The notes beneath the pieces are model-generated. The model had not been told where the DNA came from and did no database searches. It worked only from the letters and a program-made list of their open reading frames with translations. Made by a program: the position numbers and the translations under genes. From Deltaproteobacteria bacterium (lineage in GTDB: Bacteria; Desulfobacterota; Desulfomonilia; UBA1062), in contig JAKPDW010000088.1 in the NCBI GenBank assembly GCA_029552245.1, positions 1 to 64,000 on the forward strand: a stretch of DNA of 64,000 nucleotides, written 5' to 3'. Shown here in pieces: positions 44,370 to 52,775 of the stretch (its first letter is position 1; each line of letters begins with the position of its first letter).

Positions 44370-45881
44370 TCAGCGCTTCAGGTTGATGAGCTCCTGGAGC
44401 ATGTCGTCCACGGTCGTGATGATCCTCGAGTTGGCCTGGAAGCCCCTCTGCGTGGTGATCATCTTCACGAACTCGGCGGCTATGTCCACGTTCGACTGCT
44501 CGAGGGAGTTGGGGGAGATCCTCCCCAGGCCGTTCTCGCCGGGGTGGCCGGTGATGGCGTCACCGGACTCCCTGGTGGCCGACCAGAGGTTGCCCCCCAC
44601 CTTGAACAGGGCCTGCTGGTTGTTGAACTTGGCAAGCCCCACCCGGTAGAGGTTCAGGATCTGGCCGTTGCTGTAGTGACCCACCATGACCCCGTCCGTG
44701 CTCACCGAGATGCTCTCGAGGAAACCCGTGCCGTAGCCGTCCTGGGTCTGGTACACCGTCGTCGAGGACGAGGCGTACTGGGTGGAGGTCAGGGCCTGGG
44801 GCTCCCAGGAAGAAGTCGGCAGGCCGTCGGTTGCGATGTCGGCGATCGACGCCGCCCCGGTCCACGTGTTGTCCGTGCTCCTGGCGCCGAACCTGACCGC
44901 CATGGTCTGGTCCACGCCCGAGACGAACTGGGCCGTGAACTCGGGGTAGCCGTCCGGCGAGAAGGACGTCGCGGGCACCCAGTTGGCCGGGTCCGACGGG
45001 TCTCCGCCCGCGTGCACGAACGCGCTCATGGAACGGAGGGAACCGCTCGCCGCGTCGTAGGTGAGCGTGCCGCGCATGAGGATGCCCCTGGCGTCGGCGG
45101 TCTCGAAGTCGGGCCTGAGATCGTCAGCCGGGTTGCACGTCACGATGTACTCCCAGGAGTTCTCGATGTCCACGGACCCGTCGTCGTACTCGTTCCCGCT
45201 GGCCGCGGAATTGAGCTTGTCGTAGATGATGGTGATGTCGTGGGAGTTGCCGAGGGCGTCGTAGACGCGGATCGAGGTCTGGTAGCCGTAGTTCGCGTCA
45301 CCGATGACGGTGCCCGTGGGGTCGTTCGCGTTCCATGCCCCGAACAGGCTCGCGGAGTGAGATGTCTCCTGGCTGTCGAGGTTCGTGATGGCGGTTACGG
45401 TGTTGGTGGCCTCCGGCGGCGAGGTGAAGGCGCTGAGCCGGATGTCCTGGAGCGTGCCGACGTCGTTGCCGTTCTCGTCGAGCGCCCACCCCTTGACGAC
45501 ATACCCCTCGGGGTTCACGAAGTAGCCGTCTGCGTCGAACCTGAACTGCCCGGCCCTCGTGTAGTACTCGGTCTCGCTCCCTCTCGGGGACACGATGAAG
45601 AAGCCGTTGCCGCCGATGGCGAGGTCGGTGGCGTTGGACGTGGACTCGAAGGACCCCTGCTGGAAGAGGGTGTCGATGGCGCTCAGCGCCGCGCCGCGGC
45701 CGATCTGGGCGGTGCCGGCCGAGGTCGCGACCGACTGCGCGAGCACGTCCTGGAACGTGGTCCTGCTCGACTTGAACCCGATGGTGTTGACGTTCGCGAT
45801 GTTGTCCCCGATCACGCTCATGGCGTTCCCGTGCGTGGACAGCCCGCTGATCCCGGAAAACAGTGAACTCGATATGCTCAT
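44370..45881 (-). CDS. flgE: Flagellar hook protein FlgE
   Basis: A 503-residue hook subunit. The N-terminal rod-family motif is ISSSLFSGISGLSTHGNAMSVIGDNIANVNTIGFKSSRTTFQDVLA and the C-terminal coiled coil is SNVDIAAEFVKMITTQRGFQANSRIITTVDDMLQELINLKR. Between them lie GNGFFIV and the variable middle domains. GGAAGGAGG about 6 bases before the ATG at 45881 fixes the start; the frame is open further up but only shadows flgD. The hook joins the rod to the filament. It lies 23 bp after flgD. The 270 bp after it, up to motA, contain no normal gene. Confidence 0.96.
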   Translation of the reverse strand: MSISSSLFSGISGLSTHGNAMSVIGDNIANVNTIGFKSSRTTFQDVLAQSVATSAGTAQIGRGAALSAIDTLFQQGSFESTSNATDLAIGGNGFFIVSPRGSETEYYTRAGQFRFDADGYFVNPEGYVVKGWALDENGNDVGTLQDIRLSAFTSPPEATNTVTAITNLDSQETSHSASLFGAWNANDPTGTVIGDANYGYQTSIRVYDALGNSHDITIIYDKLNSAASGNEYDDGSVDIENSWEYIVTCNPADDLRPDFETADARGILMRGTLTYDAASGSLRSMSAFVHAGGDPSDPANWVPATSFSPDGYPEFTAQFVSGVDQTMAVRFGARSTDNTWTGAASIADIATDGLPTSSWEPQALTSTQYASSSTTVYQTQDGYGTGFLESISVSTDGVMVGHYSNGQILNLYRVGLAKFNNQQALFKVGGNLWSATRESGDAITGHPGENGLGRISPNSLEQSNVDIAAEFVKMITTQRGFQANSRIITTVDDMLQELINLKR

Positions 45882-45904
45882 GTGATCCTCCTTCCCTTCG
45901 TGCT

Positions 45905-46576
45905 CTATCCGGATATCCTGGTGATATCCGCAAGCCTGACCTCCTTGTCGCCGACCTGCAGATAGATCGTGCCGTTGTCGAACCTCACGCCGGTCACGAC
46001 GCCGTTGGCGTACGTGCTGGTGTTCACCGCAGAACCGTCGTAGCCGGTCGCGCCCACGGTGAAGTAATACCTGCCCGGGCTCACGGTCTCGCCCCTGTCG
46101 TTCCTGCCGTCCCACCTCCACGAGACGTCGCCCTTGGCCACGTCGTTCATGGTCATGGTCCTCACGGGGGTCCCCGACTCGTTGTAGATGGTCAGCCTCA
46201 CCTCCGAGGCGTTGTCCGCCAGGGCGAAGTCGACGGCGGTCTCCGCTCCCGTGAACGATATGACGTTGCCGGACGCATTCACGGTCTTGCCGATGAAGGA
46301 CGCGGCCTCCATGCTGTTCATGGAGTTCTGGAACTGCGTCATGAGCGTGATGTTCTCGCTCATGGTGTTCATGGACTCGAGCATGGAGAACTGGGCGAGC
46401 TGTGTCGCGAACTCGGTGTTCTCGAGCGGGTTGAGCGGGTCCTGGTACTGGAGCTGCTTGACGAGCAGCTTGAGGAACATGTTCTTCTGTTCGTCGACCT
46501 TCGTGATCGACGTTCCCGCGGATGCGTTGTCCGCAGCCGACTGCACCGCAAGTATGTTGTCGAGACCTACTGCCAT
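45905..46576 (-). CDS. flgD: Flagellar hook-assembly scaffold FlgD
   Basis: A 223-residue hook-cap protein. The N-terminal export part has FLKLLVKQLQYQDPLNPLENTEFATQLAQFSMLESM, diagnostic of FlgD. A Tudor/FNIII-like part follows with VRLTIYNESGTPVRTMTMNDVAKGD.SWRWDGRNDRGETVSPGRYYF. ATG at 46576 has AGGAGG upstream. It is placed between fliK and flgE, as in many deltaproteobacteria. Confidence 0.95.
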   Translation of the reverse strand: MAVGLDNILAVQSAADNASAGTSITKVDEQKNMFLKLLVKQLQYQDPLNPLENTEFATQLAQFSMLESMNTMSENITLMTQFQNSMNSMEAASFIGKTVNASGNVISFTGAETAVDFALADNASEVRLTIYNESGTPVRTMTMNDVAKGDVSWRWDGRNDRGETVSPGRYYFTVGATGYDGSAVNTSTYANGVVTGVRFDNGTIYLQVGDKEVRLADITRISG

Positions 46577-46598
46577 GTCTTCCTCCTTAGGCCGTCCC

Positions 46599-48242
46599 TC
46601 AGGCGATGAGATCCAGGCCGGTCCCCTCCACGTACGTGCCGGGGGACGCGACGTCGTAGGTGACGGGCGCATGGGTGCGCTCCTGCCACTGTCCCTTTCC
46701 CTCGTTCGACCTGCCCTGGCCGTTCGACTTGCCGCCCGGGCCGTCCGAGCCGATCCACACCAAAGGCCCCTGCCTGTCGGCCCACGTGTTCGCCTCCGAG
46801 GTCACCACGAGCTGCTGGGCCTTGATGCCGCACTCCGCGAGCGTTTCTTTCAGGACCTGCATGTTCTGCTGGATGAGGTCGCGGGTGAGGGGTTGGTCGA
46901 CCTTGAACGTCGCCGTCACCTGGCCGCCCTCGAGAAAGACGTCGATGTCCACCCTGCCCAGCATGGGCGGGTGGATCCTGATGGAGACAGACCCCTCACC
47001 TGCTCGCGGCAAGGTGAAGATGGCCTGCCTCACCTGGTCCAATGCCCCCTCGAGTTGGGGCTGGAGGGCGCCTTCAGGCACGTGGGCGAGCCGGTGGGCG
47101 AAGGCCTCGAACAAACCCTTGTTCACCGGGACCCCCGCGACACCTGCGGGCACCTCGTGCCCTGCGGCCTTGAGCGAGGCGACCAGCTCCGAGTACTCGT
47201 CCTTGGACAAGACCGTCTTGAGAACACTCAGCGCCTTCTTGAGACCGGCCTGGAGGCCGTCTCGACCCCCCTCATCGAGGCCCCGGGTCATGCGCGAGAT
47301 CGCCTCCGTCAGGGCGGACCTCCTCGCGGAAGGCTCCGCCGAGAACACGAGGTCTCTCAGCGTGTCGTTCTCCACCCCGAACGTCTCTTCGAGCACCCTC
47401 GTCCCGCCCACGAGTTCCTCGAGGGCAGGCCCGGGGGTCGACGGGTCTTCACCGACACCGTCAGCCTGTGCACCCGACGGCGATGCACCCGACCCAAGAC
47501 CGTCCACGTTCGACGAAACGCCCGGCTGCTCCGGCTGCAGCCCCGGGCAGCCCTCGAGCGCCTTTCTCACGGAGTATGCGAGCACCTGCACCAGGGGCTC
47601 GGTCACCCTGCGTGCAGGCGCACCCCCCGTGAAGTTCGAAGACGCCGCACCATCGACGGTGTTTCCCTGAGAGGCCTGCTCCGACTCCGCCTCGACGAGC
47701 AGGAGACCGTGGGCACCCACCTGTGGTCGCACGGGTCCGAGCTGGTTCGAGCCCCATCCGGCGTCCGGGGAGTGGGGCCCCATTCCTTCTCCCGCCCCAC
47801 CTTCTGTGAGCATCGAAGACAGCGCCCCCACGCAAGACTCCTTGAGCATGGCGCACAAGCCGGCGTCGTCCATCACCTGTCTCACCAGCGCCGGGTCGTA
47901 ACCCGAGGTCTCGAGGATGTGCATCAGGCCGTCGTCGCTCAGGCCCGAGGGGTCTCCACACACCACGGCGCGAATGTCGTTTGGGCTCAACCCCATGGAA
48001 CCGAGGGCGAAGAGGTAGATGACAGCCGATTGCGGGGTGACCTGCGTGACACCGCCCTTGTCCTCGCGTGTCAGCCCCAGGCCGGGAGCCTGCGGCCCCG
48101 TCCCGGAGAGACCGGGGGCCGAGGACGCCTCCTCCAGCCAGGGCTCGAAAGGCCCCTGTCCCGCTGAAGGGCAATACGCCTTCTGCAAGGCGCCGACCGG
48201 TGCATCCATGCATCCCATGAGTACAGGTAGGGGAGATGGCAT
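46599..48242 (-). CDS. fliK: Flagellar hook-length control protein FliK
   Basis: A 547-residue hook-length ruler. The N-terminal 400 residues are variable and low in complexity (Gly, Pro, Ser, Val). The C-terminal Flg_hook domain at about 400-500 is recognisable from VSIRIHPPMLGRVDIDVFLEGGQVTATFKVDQPLTRDLIQQNMQVLKETLAECGI. I chose the ATG at 48242 (MPSPLPVLMG) because GAGGAG stands 4 bases upstream and the sigma-54 promoter lies just before it. First gene of the flagellar operon. Confidence 0.9.
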   Translation of the reverse strand: MPSPLPVLMGCMDAPVGALQKAYCPSAGQGPFEPWLEEASSAPGLSGTGPQAPGLGLTREDKGGVTQVTPQSAVIYLFALGSMGLSPNDIRAVVCGDPSGLSDDGLMHILETSGYDPALVRQVMDDAGLCAMLKESCVGALSSMLTEGGAGEGMGPHSPDAGWGSNQLGPVRPQVGAHGLLLVEAESEQASQGNTVDGAASSNFTGGAPARRVTEPLVQVLAYSVRKALEGCPGLQPEQPGVSSNVDGLGSGASPSGAQADGVGEDPSTPGPALEELVGGTRVLEETFGVENDTLRDLVFSAEPSARRSALTEAISRMTRGLDEGGRDGLQAGLKKALSVLKTVLSKDEYSELVASLKAAGHEVPAGVAGVPVNKGLFEAFAHRLAHVPEGALQPQLEGALDQVRQAIFTLPRAGEGSVSIRIHPPMLGRVDIDVFLEGGQVTATFKVDQPLTRDLIQQNMQVLKETLAECGIKAQQLVVTSEANTWADRQGPLVWIGSDGPGGKSNGQGRSNEGKGQWQERTHAPVTYDVASPGTYVEGTGLDLIA

Positions 48243-48277
48243 GTTCTCCTCCGCTCTCTTGTCGTTTCCCCCTGCAG

Positions 48278-48293
48278 AGCAATGGCGGTGCCA
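48278..48293 (-). promoter_or_regulatory. Sigma-54 (RpoN) promoter of the flagellar operon
   Basis: On the minus strand TGGCAC (48288-48293) and TTGCT (48278-48282) are separated by exactly 5 bp, matching the -24/-12 consensus. Start of transcription near 48268, about 25 bases before the fliK ATG. Sigma-54 control is usual for middle-class flagellar genes. Confidence 0.8.
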
Positions 48294-48337
48294 AGGGGCG
48301 CGAACGTGCATGCCGGCCGCTTCATGGGCCGCACCAC

Positions 48338-48394
48338 GGGCCCGGGAGGGAAATTATGCACACACCTCCCGGGCAAATCTTGCCGGGAGGGCCC
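48338..48394. repeat. Three-part CCCGGGAGG repeat upstream of the flagellar promoter
   Basis: GCCCGGGAGG at 48340-48349 pairs perfectly with CCTCCCGGGC at 48365-48374, which can also pair with CCGGGAGG at 48383-48390. The outer two copies are direct repeats 41 bp apart (about four helix turns), with the inverted copy between them. The cluster lies about 45-105 bp upstream of the -24 element, where activator sites of sigma-54 promoters usually sit. No T-run follows on either strand, so a simple terminator is less likely. Confidence 0.5.
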
Positions 48395-48671
48395 TGTTGT
48401 CACCAAGACGCCCCCCGACCCACAGGGCCCCTCGAGCCTGGCTGCCTTCTCCTTGAAAGGCCGGACATGGGGCGGAGAGTGTCGATGATAGGACAGGACA
48501 AGGTCGCGGCGCGTGACGGATCCTCGCAGCACGAGAGGGCATGTCAGGCTCGCACGCCTTGTACCACCCGAGGACGCCGGTCACTGCCCCACGGGCCCGG
48601 GCGGACACCCCTCGCCGTCGAGCCGGGCCTTGCCGGGCGGGGGTTGTGCCGGCGCGCCCACGCACGGGGCC
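48395..48671. other. Intergenic region between the MFS gene and the flagellar operon
   Basis: Nothing gene-like seen. Both neighbours read leftward, so this stretch must include the end of the long secretion-linked transcript. Confidence 0.35.
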
Positions 48672-49793
48672 TCACCGTGGCGTCCGCTTCACACGGGCCC
48701 ACAGCAGGAGGACGAGGCAGGACAGGCCGAGGATCCTCATCGGCGCCTCGATTCCTTGGGACTCTATGGCCATCCCGAGCCCCAAGGTGGAGACGAGCAT
48801 GCCGATGTTGAAGGACCAGACGAAGAAGGCGTTGGCAGAGCCCGCCCGGTTGCGGGAGGTCTCGATCATGACCGAGTTCAGGCTGGGGTAGAGGTACCCG
48901 TAACCCGCACCGAACAGGGTGCCGAGGATGAGGTAGCCGGCAGGGCGACCGGTCCTGCTCAAGAGGATGGGCAAGAGCGTCGTCAGGACCGATGCCGCGA
49001 TCCAGGCGGCCCTCGGCGGAGCCCATCCCGAAGGATTCCTGTGCCGCGAGAGGGCGGCCCACACCGCCAAGGAGCCGGCCACAAGGGAAACGAAGAAGAG
49101 CGCCGCCCCCCCCTGCACGCGGGCATCCACCAGCGGGGGGACGAACACGGTGGTGCCGCCGAAGACCGCGCCCAAGACCGCGCTCGCCCATGCCGGCCTG
49201 ATCAGGGACCGGCCGGCCGGGAAGGCCTCGGCCCGTGGCGGGGTCTTTCCAGGAAGGAAAAAGGAGACAGCCAGGGAAGCCAGCCCGAACGATGCCGAGC
49301 TGAAAAAGAGCGCCTGGTAGCCCCAGCGGGCCACCAGGAACTCCCCCAAGGCAGGGCCTGCCGCATGGGTCGCCATCCCCGCCGCGGTGAGAACGCCCAG
49401 GCGTGTTCGCGTATCCTCGTGCGAGTCGAGGTCCGCGACCATCGCGCCCATGATGCCGAAGGCGCTCGAGAAGCCGATGCCTTGGAGGGCCCTGAGTATC
49501 GGGATCGCCAGGTCCGGCCGGGGCAGTGCGCCGTACAGCGCGCTCGGCACGGCCATGAGCAGGGCGCCGAGGGCGAACATGCGCCTCCTGGGGAGACGGT
49601 CCGACAGCAGGCCGCACACCGGCAGGCTCGCTACCACCGCCACGCTGAACGCGGCCATGAACGCGCCTATGCGGCCCGGGCTGTAGCCGGTGTCCGTAAA
49701 GTACACGGGCAGGAGGATGAGCTCGGAGAAATTCAGGAAGAAGAGGGTGTGGGCCCCGAGGATGAGGCCGAATTCACGGGATGACTTTGTCAC
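48672..49793 (-). CDS. Major facilitator superfamily transporter
   Basis: A 373-residue membrane protein with about 12 helices. The MFS motif A appears after TM2 as GLLSDRLPRRRMFALG. It ends in AMRILGLSCLVLLLWARVKRTP-type helix and tail. No substrate can be named; the size and lack of long loops fit a sugar or drug efflux type. It overlaps the HAD gene by 20 bp and is the last gene of the run that begins with the type II secretion genes. The function in that context is unclear. Confidence 0.88.
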   Translation of the reverse strand: MTKSSREFGLILGAHTLFFLNFSELILLPVYFTDTGYSPGRIGAFMAAFSVAVVASLPVCGLLSDRLPRRRMFALGALLMAVPSALYGALPRPDLAIPILRALQGIGFSSAFGIMGAMVADLDSHEDTRTRLGVLTAAGMATHAAGPALGEFLVARWGYQALFFSSASFGLASLAVSFFLPGKTPPRAEAFPAGRSLIRPAWASAVLGAVFGGTTVFVPPLVDARVQGGAALFFVSLVAGSLAVWAALSRHRNPSGWAPPRAAWIAASVLTTLLPILLSRTGRPAGYLILGTLFGAGYGYLYPSLNSVMIETSRNRAGSANAFFVWSFNIGMLVSTLGLGMAIESQGIEAPMRILGLSCLVLLLWARVKRTPR

Positions 49794-50433
49794 GGCCCAG
49801 GGCCTCGACCAAGGTGTCGAGTGTCTCCATCGAGCACTGAAGCCTCCTGCCCGTGCCTCTCCACACGTGGTACGCCCGCACCCCGACGCTCATGGGCACC
49901 TCGTAATCGTACCGGACGTGGTCGCCCACGTGGACCAGGACCCCGCCTGCGAGGCTCCCGAGGCGCACGAATGCATCGGGGCATGCCTTGAGCGTGCCCC
50001 AGTCGTCAGGCAGCGAGACGACCTCGCCGAAGAAGCGCTTGAGTCCCGTCACCTCGAGCTCCCTGTCGAGAAAGGCCCTGGTCGCATTGGAGAACAGGAC
50101 GAGCCCCACCCCCATGTCACTCAGGCGCGCAAGAGACCTCAAACCGTCCTCGAAGGCACGGATCCTCCCGGTATAACGCTCGATGAGATCTTCAGCCCGG
50201 ACGTCCTCGATACCGAAGAATGCGAGCCAGTAAGGGAGCCTGTACCAGGCGACCGAGTCGTCACCTTCCCGGGCGTAGGCCCTCGCGCACATGTCCCTGG
50301 CCTCGTCGAGGGGGACGTGGAGCCTCCTGGAGACCAGTTCAGGCAGGCCCTCGTTCCACACCCCGTCGACAAACGCATGGTCCGTGAGGGTCCCGTCGAG
50401 GTCGAAGGAGACGATCACCCCGGGTCTTCCCAT
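49774..50433 (-). CDS. HAD-superfamily phosphatase
   Basis: A 219-residue HAD hydrolase with a cap domain. Motif I is VSFDLDGTLTD (nucleophile and acid Asp), motif II LVLFSNAT, motif III Lys in LKACPD, and motif IV HVGDHVRYD. Members of this class dephosphorylate small metabolites. The frame is open upstream of the ATG at 50433 but there only shadows the GGDEF gene. It overlaps that gene by 19 bp and the MFS gene by 20 bp. Substrate unknown. Confidence 0.88.
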   Translation of the reverse strand: MGRPGVIVSFDLDGTLTDHAFVDGVWNEGLPELVSRRLHVPLDEARDMCARAYAREGDDSVAWYRLPYWLAFFGIEDVRAEDLIERYTGRIRAFEDGLRSLARLSDMGVGLVLFSNATRAFLDRELEVTGLKRFFGEVVSLPDDWGTLKACPDAFVRLGSLAGGVLVHVGDHVRYDYEVPMSVGVRAYHVWRGTGRRLQCSMETLDTLVEALGRDKVIP

Positions 50434-52115
50434 ACCTCGACCCTGTCCTTCCACTTCGCCTTCGCCGAGTACAGCGCCTCGTCCGCCCGCGCCACGAGCA
50501 TGGACTTGTCCGTGACCCCCTTGTCCACGGTCCCCACCCCTATGCTCACCGTCACCTTCGCGTTCGAGGCCCCTCCGTAGCTGAACGGCGTCGACCGTAT
50601 CACCTGGCAAATGCGCTCTGCCACCAAGAGGGCCTGTTCCTTGGTGGCGTTCGGCAGGATGACGGCGAACTCCTCTCCGCCGTACCGGGCGACGATGTCG
50701 ATGCTCCGGATGGTGCTCTTTATGAGGAAGGAGATGTGCTTGAGCACCATGTCACCGCACTGGTGGCCGTAGGTGTCGTTGAAGCTCTTGAAATCGTCTA
50801 TGTCGATCATGAGAAGCGACAGCGAGCCGTCCTTCGCGCGGTTGAGGCGTTCCATCTCCTCGGTGAGGCGGTCCTGGAAATGGCGGTGGTTGTAGAGCTC
50901 GGTGAGGCCGTCTGTGATGGACAGGAGGTTCAGTCTCTCGTTGAGGAGCTTGAGCTCCTCGGTCGCACGGTTGAGCTCGCCGGCCCTTGCCTCGAGTGCG
51001 TCCTTGACCTCCGCCATGTCCCACAGGGTGCGTTCCATCTCCTCGTTCTTCTCTATGAGCTCTCTCTCCAGGGCCTTCTTGGCGGTGACGTCGGTGAAGA
51101 CCATGAGGGCCATGGTGCACCTGCCCTTGCGGTATATCGGCCTGGCGTCGTACTCGATGGTGATCGTCCTGCCGCCTGCGGTCTTTATCGTGCCCTCCCG
51201 CCTGGTTATCTCGTGCCCGTGGGCGAAGAGCTGGCCGAAGGCATCGCGGAGCTCGTCCACCTGCTCGTCGTCCACGAACTCCGTGAACAGAAAGCCCCTT
51301 ATCCTCTCGGCCGGAAACCCGGTCATGGTGGATACGGCCCTGTTGCACTCCACGATCCTGCCCCTGGGGTCCACGTACAGGATGCCGATGGGCATCTTGT
51401 CGAACAGTTCTTCGTACCGCTGCCGTTCTTCCGCGAGACGCCTCTCGAGCGACTCGACCCTGCTGAGGTCGGTCATCACCATCCATACGACCTTCCTCCC
51501 GCGGCGCTCGGTGCACCCACCCCTCACCTCCATGCGGACCCGCCTGCCTGAGGGGGTCACGAACATCACTTCCACGGGCTCGGGGGGAGCGCCGTCGTCG
51601 GCGCACCACCTCTTGGACGCGCCGAGAAGGGTGTTGAGGCTGTGCCTCGACACGAACCCCGAGAGTTCCCTGCCGAGCAGGGCATCCCGGCCCATGTCCA
51701 TGATCCTCGAGAAGCGATCGTTGGCGTATGCGATGAGGCCTTTGTCCACCGCGATCGCGGCGACAGGGCTGTTCGTGAACATGCGGACGAAGATGTCGCG
51801 GTCCTCGAGGGGGAAAAGGGGTCTTTGTGCCGAGCGGGGCTCTTCCAGGAAGAGCACCCGGCATCGGTCCAGGTTTATCACGGTGCAGGAAAGGCCGATA
51901 TCCTCCCCGGTAGGCGAGCGGAGGCTCAAGGGGAAGGAGTAGGCGCTCGCCGCCCCATCGGGAGAAGGCATGGCGTCTACCGCCCTCCTCACCTCCTCGA
52001 TGGACGGACCGAACCTTCCCAGCAAATCCTCGCTCGGTGCCAAGGCGCCCCCCTCTTCGAAGACCGCAACATAGGGCGACAGAAGCGCTTGCAAGAACCC
52101 TATATCAAGGTCCAT
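50415..52115 (-). CDS. Diguanylate cyclase with two PAS domains
   Basis: A 566-residue cytoplasmic enzyme that makes c-di-GMP. An N-terminal part of about 105 residues is followed by PAS domains at about 108-225 (FTNSPVAAIAVDKGLIAYANDRFSRIM) and 240-355 (FDKMPIGILYVDPRGRIVECNRAVSTMTG), a short coiled coil, and a GGDEF domain from about 385. The active site is GGEEF, and an inhibitory RxxD site (RSID) lies 5 residues before it, so product feedback is likely. No transmembrane helix. It overlaps the phosphoribosyltransferase gene by 16 bp. It might tune secretion or motility, an inference from context. Confidence 0.92.
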   Translation of the reverse strand: MDLDIGFLQALLSPYVAVFEEGGALAPSEDLLGRFGPSIEEVRRAVDAMPSPDGAASAYSFPLSLRSPTGEDIGLSCTVINLDRCRVLFLEEPRSAQRPLFPLEDRDIFVRMFTNSPVAAIAVDKGLIAYANDRFSRIMDMGRDALLGRELSGFVSRHSLNTLLGASKRWCADDGAPPEPVEVMFVTPSGRRVRMEVRGGCTERRGRKVVWMVMTDLSRVESLERRLAEERQRYEELFDKMPIGILYVDPRGRIVECNRAVSTMTGFPAERIRGFLFTEFVDDEQVDELRDAFGQLFAHGHEITRREGTIKTAGGRTITIEYDARPIYRKGRCTMALMVFTDVTAKKALERELIEKNEEMERTLWDMAEVKDALEARAGELNRATEELKLLNERLNLLSITDGLTELYNHRHFQDRLTEEMERLNRAKDGSLSLLMIDIDDFKSFNDTYGHQCGDMVLKHISFLIKSTIRSIDIVARYGGEEFAVILPNATKEQALLVAERICQVIRSTPFSYGGASNAKVTVSIGVGTVDKGVTDKSMLVARADEALYSAKAKWKDRVEVWEDPG

Positions 52116-52774
52116 ACCCTGTTGCCGTCCTCTTTTACCTCGCCCGAGCGCTGCATGTCAGCGAGGACCCTCTCGATCTCGTGCCTCGCTATGTCCACGG
52201 ACATCGATTCGCCAAGGATCCTCACGATGTCCTCGGCCGTGGCGCCGCCCGTGGCGTTGAGGACCTGCTCCGTGAACGAGAGGAGATCCTCGTGGAGAGA
52301 CCACGGGAAGAACACCCACCTCCACTCGTCGATGGTCATGGCGCTGTAGTCCGCCCTGAGCCGGGGTTGGGCCTTGCTCACGACGACCGCCGTCCTGATG
52401 CTCTCCACCTTCCCCCTCAGGTAGGCCACCACCCCTTCCATGGTGCACCCCTCGTCGGACACGTCGTCGACCACGAGCACCCGCTTGTCGGAGAGATCGA
52501 CCTCGGGCATGGGGAAGACGATCCGGGGTGCGTCCTCGAGGGTGGCATCGTCGTGCCAGTGACCCATCTGGAAGGTGCAAAGGTATTTCTTCTGCAGGTA
52601 GTCGGCCAGTATCCTCGCCGGCACGAGGCCACCCCTCGCGACGGCGATGATGACCTCGGGGTCGTAGCCGTCTCTTCTGATGGAGCCTGCCATGTCCCAC
52701 AGGAGACCTTCCACCTCGTTCCACGACAGCCTCAACGCCTTCGGAAACCGACCCGCCTCGTGCATCGATGCCAT
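52100..52774 (-). CDS. Phosphoribosyltransferase (COG2236-like)
   Basis: A 224-residue type I phosphoribosyltransferase. The pattern is VIIAVARGGLVPARILADYL, then the PRPP loop VLVVDDVSDEGCTM, in which the usual T-G-x-T ending is changed, and the C-terminal WRWVFFPWSLHEDL typical of the COG2236 group. Members include xanthine/guanine salvage enzymes and proteins of unknown substrate. The last 70 residues form an additional helical domain. ATG at 52774 with GGGGAG upstream; one base after the gspN stop. Confidence 0.85.
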   Translation of the reverse strand: MASMHEAGRFPKALRLSWNEVEGLLWDMAGSIRRDGYDPEVIIAVARGGLVPARILADYLQKKYLCTFQMGHWHDDATLEDAPRIVFPMPEVDLSDKRVLVVDDVSDEGCTMEGVVAYLRGKVESIRTAVVVSKAQPRLRADYSAMTIDEWRWVFFPWSLHEDLLSFTEQVLNATGGATAEDIVRILGESMSVDIARHEIERVLADMQRSGEVKEDGNRVWTLI

Positions 52775-52775
52775 T

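Noticed and set aside
48338-48394. The three-part inverted repeat as a classic Rho-independent terminator
   Set aside because: No T-run on either strand; location relative to the sigma-54 promoter suits activator sites better, though a terminator-like role is not excluded.
52555-52571. Third sigma-54-like site (minus-strand TGGCACG)
   Set aside because: The -12 part reads ATGCC instead of TTGC at the right spacing and the site is inside the phosphoribosyltransferase gene.
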